From Lachnospiraceae bacterium (GTDB lineage Bacteria > Bacillota > Clostridia > Lachnospirales > Lachnospiraceae): DNA of 19,203 nucleotides. Positions 13,915 through 19,203 of this stretch are shown here, one piece after another (positions within the stretch are counted from its first letter, which is position 1; every line of letters begins with the position of its first letter). Both the position numbers and the translations under genes were made by a program. The stretch spans positions 1 through 19,203 of the forward strand of contig JAFTXF010000045.1 of the NCBI GenBank assembly GCA_017461685.1, written 5' to 3'. Under the pieces are notes generated by a model. The model was not told where the DNA came from. It saw only the letters and a program-made list of their open reading frames with translations, and ran no database searches.

Positions 13915-14159
13915 AGGCGTTTGCGAAACTCAGTGGCTGACGACGGAAGTGATATATATTCCGTCTCGGGGACGCTCCCGCTCCGTGAAAAGCTGCAACG
14001 GTACTAAGCTCAGACTGCGGTTATCACCTTGCTTCACCTACGAACCTGCCACCGGCAGCTTCTTCGGATGCATGGCAGCTAAGGACCGGCGCTTTTCAAG
14101 GCCCCTCTACCGGAATATATATCACTTCCGTCGTCAGCCACTGAGTTTCGCAAACGCCT
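13915..14159 (+). repeat. Hairpin element copy 3, in the exporter 5' leader
   Basis: The arms at 13915-13963 and 14111-14159 are a perfect 49-bp inverted repeat around a 147-base core. The core shows GTACTAAGC (14001-14009), GCTAAGGAC (14078-14086) and the inner stem TGAAAAGC/GCTTTTCA (13986-13993 with 14091-14098). A module at 14038-14084 holds the sub-hairpin CTGCC-ACC-GGCAG (14046-14058). A related module sits at a different core position in copy 2. GTTAAAATGA occurs on both sides (13902-13911 and 14160-14169), like a 10-bp target-site duplication. Perfect arms suggest it is the youngest copy. It separates the promoter at 13863-13890 from the ribosome binding site at 14177-14185. No ORF of its own is credible. 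Confidence 0.9.
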
Positions 14160-14193
14160 GTTAAAATGAGAGAGCAAAAGGAGGGACCAATTC

Positions 14194-15960
14194 ATGTTAA
14201 AAACACTTGGTGCTCAAGTAAAAGAATTTAAAAAGCCTTCTGCTATAGCTGCATTTTGCACCGTGGCGGAGGTTGTTTTAGAGATTTCCCTGCCCCTTGT
14301 TACAGCGGCTATCATTGATAAGGGTATTGAAGCCGGTCATCTCGGCAATGTTTTTTTGTATGGATTTTTTATGGTATGTCTGGCGGCGGCCAGTCTGGCT
14401 ATGGGTGTGGGTGCAGGACATTTTGCTGCGGTGGCGTCTACCGGTTTTGCCAAGAATCTGCGGGATGCCATGTACAAGAATATTCAGAAATATTCCTTTG
14501 CCAATATTGACAAATTTTCTACGTCAGGCCTGGTAACACGTATGACTACAGATGTTACCAATATGCAGACTTCCTATCAGATGCTGTTACGTATGTGTTT
14601 AAGGGCGCCTATTACATTAATCAGTGCGCTGGTGATGTCGTTTACGATTAATGCAAGGATTGCCAGCATTTTTTTGATTGCCATTGCTTTTTTGGCGGTG
14701 ATACTGGGTATTATTATCTGGCTGGGCATGAAGTATTTCAGTGAGATGTTTAAGCGTTATGATGACTTGAATGCCAGCATTCAGGAAAATGTTTCTGCCA
14801 TTCGTGTTGTAAAGGCCTTTGTACGAGAAGATTTTGAGAAGGAGAAGTTCGGCAAAGCAGCGGGTAATTTATACAAATTATCCGTAAAAGCAGAGAAAAT
14901 CGTAGGCTACAACAATCCGGTCATGAATCTGACGGTTTACGGCTGTATGATTGCTATTTCCTGGCTTTCCGCACAGATGATTGTAGGCGGTACTATGACC
15001 ACCGGCAATCTGACCAGCTTATTTACATATTGTATGAATATTTTGATGAGCTTAATGATGCTTTCCATGATATTTGTTATGATGAGTATGTCTGTTGCCA
15101 GCGCAAAGCGTATTGTCGAGGTTATTAAGGAAGAGGCTGATATTGTAAGTCCTGAACGTGCATGCACGGTAGTAAGAGACGGTAGTGTGGATTTCAATCA
15201 TGTATATTTTTCTTATGACAAGAAGTTGCACTAGGGCAAAAATGTTTTAAATGATATTGATCTTCACATTAAAGCAGGTGAGACTATCGGTATTATCGGC
15301 GGTACCGGTTGCGGTAAGACCAGTCTGGTGAATTTAATCTGCAGACTTTACGATGTGACCGAGGGCAGTGTGTGTGTCGGCGGCGTGGATGTACGGGAAT
15401 ATGACCTGGAAGTACTGCGTAATCAGGTGTCTGTGGTATTGCAGAAGAACGAACTGTTTTCCGGAACGATTTTAGAGAACCTTCGCTGGGGCGATGAGCT
15501 TGCTACCGAGGAGGAATGTATCCGGGCATGTAAGATGGCCTGTGCAGATGATTTTATCCAGCGCATGCCGGACAAATACGAGACCTATATTGAGCAGGGC
15601 GGCACCAATGTTTCCGGCGGACAGAAGCAGAGACTTTGTATTGCCAGAGCATTGCTTAAGAAGCCGAAAATTTTGATTTTGGACGACTCCACCAGTGCTG
15701 TGGACACTGCAACTGACGCACGGATCCGCAAGGCCTTCCGGGAGGAGATACCGAATACCACAAAGTTTATCATTGCACAGCGTATTTCCAGTATTCAGGA
15801 TGCTGACCGCATTATCGTAATGGAGCATGGCTGTATCAACGGTTTCGGCACTCACGAAGAATTGTTGGAGTATAATGAAATATACCGCAGCGTTTACGAA
15901 GGTCAGACCCAGGGCGGCGGTGACTTCGATGAACCAAAGGATGAGAAGGGAGGGGAATAA
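14194..15960 (+). pseudogene. ABC exporter half, degenerate-site subunit, with in-frame TAG
   Basis: This is one half of a type IV (multidrug-like) heterodimeric ABC exporter with six membrane helices (about residues 15-310) and a C-terminal nucleotide-binding domain. That domain has Walker A GGTGCGKTS, signature VSGGQKQR, Walker B ILILDDSTSAVD and switch IAQRISS. Asp in place of the catalytic Glu and Gln in place of the switch His mark the degenerate-site subunit, as in TM287-type partners. The frame of 589 codons is interrupted by TAG at 15232-15234, just before the beta strand that leads to Walker A. The same frame continues GKNVLNDIDLHIKAGE, so one substitution (for example GAG to TAG) explains it. 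Without readthrough only the membrane domain would be made. AAAGGAGGG precedes ATG 14194. The next gene starts one base after its stop. Confidence 0.88.
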
Positions 15961-15961
15961 T

Positions 15962-17899
15962 ATGGCAGCACCACAGAAAGGCCCTAATGGAATGGGGCCG
16001 GGGCATGGGCCGGGTCCGAGAGGAATGGGGCCGAAGCCTCAGTTAGAAGGCAAGATGGGCGACATTATCAAGCGCGTCATGAGCCAGGTATTAAAGGAAT
16101 ATAAGCTTCATTTGGTCATCGTGGCAGTTTGTATTTTAGGCGCTGCACTGGCTTCTGTCAGAGGCACATTGTTTATCCGTACTCTGGTAGATGATTATAT
16201 TACTCCTCTTATAGGCGTGGAAAATCCTGATTTCAGCGGGCTGTTAAAGGCTCTTATGAGCATTGCCCTGACTTATTTACTGGGCGTTATTTGCTCCTTT
16301 ACCTATAACAGACTGATGATTTATGTAACCCAGGGTACTATGCGTAATCTGAGACTGAAGCTTTTTAATCATATGGAAAGTTTGCCGATTAACTATTTCG
16401 ACACCCATGCACATGGCGATATTATGTCTGTGTATACCAATGATATCGATACTTTGAGACAGTTAATCAGCCAGTCTATTCCGCAGCTGTTAAACAGCAG
16501 TATTACGCTGATCAGTACTTTGGTAAGTATGATTACCCTGAGCCTGCCGCTGACACTGATTGCCTGCTGTATGGTAGTTGTTATTGTAAATGCAGCCAAA
16601 TTTATTACCGGTAAGTCCGGTGCTTACTTTATTACACGCCAGCAAAAGCTCGGTGAATTAAACGGTTATATCGAGGAGATGGTCGGCGGACAGAAAGTTA
16701 TCAAGGTGTTTTGTCATGAAGACAAAGCAATCGAGAAGTTTGAGGTTTTAAACGAGGAAGTGCGTGCAGCTACCAGTAAGGCCAATAGCTATGCCAATAT
16801 TTTAATGCCGGTAAATGCGCAGCTGGGCAATTTGAATTATGTGCTGTGCGCAGTACTGGGTGCGATTATGGCGTTGTACGGTTTCGGTTCTGTTACGGTA
16901 GGTACTTTGATTGCATTTTTGCAGCTGGTGAAGAGCTTTACAGGCCCGATTAACCAGCTTTCCATGCAGTTAAATTCGGTAGTTATGGCTATGGCAGGTG
17001 CAGAGCGTGTATTTAAGCTGATGGATGAAGAGCAGGAAAAGGATGAAGGCGTTGCAACTTTGGTAAACATCGAAGTGGTGGATAATGAAATCGTAGAATG
17101 TGAAAAGACAACCGGTAGCTGGGCATGGAAATTATACGAAGAAGGCAGTACGGAGCCTACGTATATCTTACAGCAGGGAGACCTGGTTATGGAGGATGTG
17201 GATTTCGGTTATACCGATGAGAAAATGGTGCTGCATGACATTAAGCTTTACGCAGAACCGGGACAGAAGATTGCTTTTGTAGGTTCTACCGGTGCAGGCA
17301 AGACCACGATTACCAACCTGATTAACCGTTTCTACGATATTCAGGATGGTAAGATTCGATATGACGGTATTGATATTAAGAAGATTAAAAAGGCGGATTT
17401 ACGCCGTTCTCTGGGCATGGTACTGCAGGATACCCATCTGTTCACCGGCACCATTATGGACAATATACGTTACGGTAAACTAGATGCCACCGATGAGGAG
17501 TGTATCGCAGCTGCAAAGTTGGCCAATGCAGACAGTTTTATTGACAGACTGCCGGAAGGCTATGATACTATGTTAACCGGTGACGGCGGTAATCTTTCTC
17601 AGGGACAGCGTCAGCTCTTAGCCATTGCCAGAGCCGCTGTTGCAAACCCGCCGGCACTGATTTTGGACGAAGCCACTTCTTCCATCGATACCCGTACCGA
17701 GAAGCTGGTGCAGGAAGGTATGGATTCCCTGATGAAGGGACGTACTACTTTTGTGATTGCGCACAGACTTTCTACAGTTCGTAACAGCGACTGTATTATG
17801 GTATTGGAGCTGGGCCGCATTATCGAGCGCGGTACCCATGAGCAGCTGATGGAGGAAAAGGGCAAGTATTATCAGTTGTATACGGGAAATCTGGAGTAG
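15962..17899 (+). CDS. ABC exporter half, canonical-site subunit
   Basis: The 645-residue partner subunit opens with a Gly/Pro/Met-rich cytoplasmic tail (about residues 1-28), then six membrane helices (about 45-345). A linker of about 50 residues is longer than usual. The nucleotide-binding domain has Walker A GSTGAGKTT, Q-loop LQDTHLF, signature LSQGQRQ, Walker B ALILDEATSSID with catalytic Glu, and switch IAHRLST with His. These canonical residues complement the degenerate ones of the neighbouring subunit, as in TM287/288-, BmrCD- or LmrCD-type exporters, which pump hydrophobic compounds or peptides outward. The frame is open from 15827, but ATG 15962 follows the preceding TAA by one base with GGGAGGGGAA before it, so it is the start. 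With the partner gene interrupted, this subunit would have to form a homodimer or be idle. The terminator at 17936-17979 ends the operon. Confidence 0.93.
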   Translation: MAAPQKGPNGMGPGHGPGPRGMGPKPQLEGKMGDIIKRVMSQVLKEYKLHLVIVAVCILGAALASVRGTLFIRTLVDDYITPLIGVENPDFSGLLKALMSIALTYLLGVICSFTYNRLMIYVTQGTMRNLRLKLFNHMESLPINYFDTHAHGDIMSVYTNDIDTLRQLISQSIPQLLNSSITLISTLVSMITLSLPLTLIACCMVVVIVNAAKFITGKSGAYFITRQQKLGELNGYIEEMVGGQKVIKVFCHEDKAIEKFEVLNEEVRAATSKANSYANILMPVNAQLGNLNYVLCAVLGAIMALYGFGSVTVGTLIAFLQLVKSFTGPINQLSMQLNSVVMAMAGAERVFKLMDEEQEKDEGVATLVNIEVVDNEIVECEKTTGSWAWKLYEEGSTEPTYILQQGDLVMEDVDFGYTDEKMVLHDIKLYAEPGQKIAFVGSTGAGKTTITNLINRFYDIQDGKIRYDGIDIKKIKKADLRRSLGMVLQDTHLFTGTIMDNIRYGKLDATDEECIAAAKLANADSFIDRLPEGYDTMLTGDGGNLSQGQRQLLAIARAAVANPPALILDEATSSIDTRTEKLVQEGMDSLMKGRTTFVIAHRLSTVRNSDCIMVLELGRIIERGTHEQLMEEKGKYYQLYTGNLE

Positions 17900-17935
17900 A
17901 GCAGTAGTTTTGGATATACATTTACAGAGGAATGG

Positions 17936-17979
17936 AAAGTGTAGAGTCTTATGGAAAGATAAGATTTTACACTTTTTTT
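17936..17979 (+). terminator. Terminator of the exporter operon
   Basis: AAAGTGTA (17936-17943) pairs with TACACTTT (17968-17975), continued through three G-U or A-U pairs and TCTTAT/ATAAGA into a GGAAAG loop. Seven Ts run from 17973 to 17979. This is a 17-bp intrinsic terminator 37 bases after the stop. Its left arm resembles the inverted repeats that flank the 59-aa gene downstream. Confidence 0.88.
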
Positions 17980-17986
17980 CTGTTTT

Positions 17987-18002
17987 GGACGATATATCGT
18001 CC
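17987..18002. promoter_or_regulatory. Perfect 16-bp palindrome, possible operator
   Basis: GGACGATATATCGTCC is a perfect palindrome with no central gap, lying eight bases after the terminator T run and upstream of the small-gene promoter. Without a loop it suits a dimeric DNA-binding protein rather than an RNA hairpin. The protein is unknown. Confidence 0.45.
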
Positions 18003-18036
18003 ATGCGGCAATATATAATAGTGTATAATTACCTTG

Positions 18037-18055
18037 ATTTAATAAGACTTTACAC
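18037..18055 (+). repeat. Left inverted repeat flanking the 59-aa gene
   Basis: This 19-base sequence (ATTTAATAAGAC then TTTACAC) matches the reverse complement of 18311-18329 at 18 of 19 positions. It includes most of the -35 box of the small-gene promoter. Confidence 0.75.
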
Positions 18056-18077
18056 TGCTTTAAAAATCGCCTATAAT
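18049..18077 (+). promoter_or_regulatory. Promoter of the 59-aa gene
   Basis: TTTACA (18049-18054, five of six) and a perfect TATAAT (18072-18077) are 17 bases apart, with the start codon 34 bases beyond the -10. Confidence 0.75.
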
Positions 18078-18111
18078 GTAATTGAATAATTAAGGAAAGG
18101 GCGGTGCTGAT

Positions 18112-18291
18112 ATGGAGAACGAAATGACACGTGACGAAATGCTTAAATATGAAATTGATTATTTTGTGAACTTGATGAGAATAAAAAAAGCTCAAAATGA
18201 TACTAACAGTGAATTGGAATATCAGATTAAGGTACAAAGGAATAAATTAGCAACCTTAGGTGTTAATACAAATGATTATGAAATTGATTAA
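18112..18291 (+). CDS. Small hypothetical protein, 59 residues
   Basis: The frame runs from ATG to TAA and encodes a charged, helix-prone peptide without membrane helix or cysteines. It begins MENEMTRDEMLKYEID and ends GVNTNDYEID; the middle (ELEYQIKVQRNKLATLG) could form a short coiled coil. A promoter with near-consensus boxes (18049-18077) and a purine-rich stretch AAGGAAAGGGCGG (18092-18104) support expression. I do not recognise the family. A 19-bp inverted repeat lies on each side of it (18037-18055 and 18311-18329), which raises the possibility of a small mobile or transposed unit. It could instead be a small regulator or antitoxin-like protein; nothing here decides. Confidence 0.6.
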   Translation: MENEMTRDEMLKYEIDYFVNLMRIKKAQNDTNSELEYQIKVQRNKLATLGVNTNDYEID

Positions 18292-18310
18292 AGTAGCCTG
18301 TTAATGCAAA

Positions 18311-18329
18311 GTGTAAGGTCTTATTAAAT
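18311..18329 (+). repeat. Right inverted repeat flanking the 59-aa gene
   Basis: GTGTAAGGTCTTATTAAAT is the inverted partner of 18037-18055 with one mismatch. The arms are about 255 bases apart and no clear target duplication is seen outside them. Confidence 0.75.
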
Positions 18330-18370
18330 ACCACAGAAAATTAGGAAGAAGGAAAAATACGCCGGATGAG

Positions 18371-18448
18371 ATGTATATTACAATTAATACGCCGGGCGGG
18401 AATGCCACTTATCCGGTGAAGGTACTCAAACTGCAGAAATATATGTAA
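18371..18448 (+). pseudogene. Possible C-terminal gene remnant
   Basis: A 25-codon frame from ATG ends in PGGNATYPVKVLKLQKYM and TAA. The same frame is open upstream to 18317 (KYHRKLGRRKNTPDE). The composition looks protein-like, resembling the end of a larger protein, but the frame closes on the left at 18314-18316 and I see no family or good start. It may be a decayed fragment or noise. Confidence 0.22.
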
Positions 18449-18486
18449 CATGCTGGCATTAATACTGCTATTATAACAAACTTATC

Positions 18487-18514
18487 TCGAGGGATACATT
18501 CATGTATCCCTCGA
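18487..18514. terminator. 12-bp hairpin, possible terminator for the minus-strand gene
   Basis: TCGAGGGATACA (18487-18498) pairs perfectly with 18503-18514 around the loop TTCA. It lies downstream of the SleC-like gene (minus strand) but has no T run on either side, so termination is unproven. Confidence 0.45.
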
Positions 18515-18628
18515 AGCGTTCCTGTGCATATGTTTTACATAAAGTATTCACGCGCAAAGCGTTCCTGCGCAAAGCGTTTCTACGTAAAGTATTCACGCGC
18601 AAAAGCTCCTGTGTAAGGAATTCATGCA
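18514..18628 (+). repeat. 15-bp minisatellite, degenerate at both ends
   Basis: Four clear 15-base units occupy 18541-18600. Units at 18541-18555 and 18586-18600 are identical (AAAGTATTCACGCGC). Those at 18556-18570 (AAAGCGTTCCTGCGC) and 18571-18585 are variants. Degenerate units of 13-14 bases extend to 18514 and 18628. The period is a multiple of three and a 63-codon frame spans it (KVFTR and KAFLR pentapeptides), but no ribosome binding site or family supports a gene. Confidence 0.8.
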
Positions 18629-18650
18629 CCCGGAGGAAATACGCCCCAAA

Positions 18651-19203
18651 TCAAAAAGCACCCGGTTCACTGAGTCTGGCAACACCCACATAAATCCGGC
18701 TGATGGCATACCAGGTAGCGAAGTCCGTGACACCGGTTTGCGGCAGTCCGAAGATGCGCTGGAAAATGCGAACACTTTCTGCAGTACGAGGCCCGTAGAT
18801 ACCGTCTGCATTCAGGGTAGGAATGGCAGGATAATCCTGAGCAATACGATTTAACTGCCTTTGCAATTGCCGTACTTTGTCGCCGGAGGCACCAATAGTT
18901 AACTCATAGCCGGGGAAAGAACTTGGTACACCGGAGATTTGCTCGGCGGTAGCAATATACATATCCTGACCGTAGAAGTTTCGGATGATTTCAATGGCGC
19001 TGTAGCCTTCATCACCGAGAAATTTCGAGCCCCACTGACTTAAGCCGTTACAGGTGACACGCTGACCATCGCAGTAAGAGGTAAAAATCGGTTGGGTAAT
19101 ACCCGGACGGGCCAGATAATTATTAAACACCTGGTCTACCAGATAGGAGATATTTTCAAAAATATTTCTGCCGTAAACGAATTTCTGGTCATATGCGGTG
19201 GAG
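18651..19203 (-). CDS. SleC-like spore cortex lytic protein, 3' part
   Basis: The last 183 residues of a longer protein are present; the frame is open through the right edge of the window, so the start is missing. The first part carries a SpoIID/SleC-type segment, with VTCNGLSQWGSKFLGDEGYSAIEIIRNFYG as the recognisable block (about residues 46-75 of the visible part). It is followed by a peptidoglycan-binding domain with DKVRQLQRQLNRI, DGIYGPRTAESVRIFQ and the closing TWYAISRIY. This order matches SleC of clostridia, which degrades cortex peptidoglycan during spore germination after cleavage by Csp proteases. A general SpoIID-like spore hydrolase with a binding domain is the alternative. A GTG at 19130 lies inside the domain and is not a real start. 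The gene indicates an endospore former. Confidence 0.82.
   Translation of the reverse strand, partial: STAYDQKFVYGRNIFENISYLVDQVFNNYLARPGITQPIFTSYCDGQRVTCNGLSQWGSKFLGDEGYSAIEIIRNFYGQDMYIATAEQISGVPSSFPGYELTIGASGDKVRQLQRQLNRIAQDYPAIPTLNADGIYGPRTAESVRIFQRIFGLPQTGVTDFATWYAISRIYVGVARLSEPGAF

Noticed and set aside
12346..14159. Composite transposon carrying the second permease between copies 2 and 3
   Set aside because: Each element has its own flanking direct repeat, and the gene between belongs to the operon on its left, so two independent insertions fit better.
13949..14164. 71-codon frame inside hairpin element copy 3
   Set aside because: It spans the arm, core and opposite arm of the element, so its sequence is explained by the inverted repeat structure; no start signal precedes it.
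18541..18600. CRISPR array
   Set aside because: The units are tandem with no spacers and no cas genes are nearby, so this is a minisatellite.
18502..18693. 63-codon frame with KVFTR/KAFLR repeats
   Set aside because: It is the translation of the minisatellite, begins inside a hairpin, runs into the SleC-like gene on the other strand, and lacks a ribosome binding site.

Overview
The window reads as chromosome of a low-to-moderate GC, spore-forming clostridial Firmicute, most likely a Lachnospiraceae gut bacterium. The pointers are a FeoA/FeoB/Cys-rich ferrous-iron operon, membrane proteins with N-terminal zinc ribbons, strong purine-rich ribosome binding sites, near-consensus sigma-A promoters, and a SleC-like spore cortex lytic enzyme at the right edge. 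The family placement is inference from gene content; no 16S or marker gene is present.

Layout. 1-404: L-rhamnose mutarotase gene (rhaM). 447-3454: iron operon (feoA, feoB, small Cys-rich membrane protein) with two copies of a GTTAG-N6-CTAAC dyad and a clear terminator. 3435-4446: CorA-type Mg transporter. 4616-10355: island of three zinc-ribbon, single-TM, extracytoplasmic proteins plus two smaller membrane proteins, arranged convergently and then divergently around strong promoters. 10438-13818: ABC-2 export operon (ATPase plus two permeases) whose ATPase gene carries an in-frame TGA. 13863-17979: heterodimeric ABC exporter (degenerate-site subunit plus canonical subunit) whose first gene carries an in-frame TAG. 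17987-18628: short region with a 59-aa gene between inverted repeats, a gene remnant, a hairpin and a 15-bp minisatellite. 18651-19203: 3' part of a SleC-like gene on the minus strand.

The most notable non-coding feature is a dispersed family of hairpin elements at 2918-3108, 12393-12644 and 13915-14159, with a collapsed remnant at 12346-12380. Each has 43-51 bp terminal arms in inverted repeat around a shared core of about 105-150 nt. An inner stem changes in a compensatory way between copies, an interchangeable sub-hairpin module sits at different places in two copies, and two copies are flanked by about 10-bp direct repeats that look like target-site duplications. They have no ORF. They lie inside transcription units: within the feo operon, between two permease genes, and between a promoter and the ribosome binding site of the exporter operon. 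I do not recognise them as a named family.

Two ABC genes 4.4 kb apart are each interrupted by one stop codon with the reading frame intact on both sides. Recent point-mutation pseudogenes or sequence errors are the simplest explanations. The TGA is immediately followed by a perfect 14-bp stem-loop, which merits a check for recoding or attenuation.
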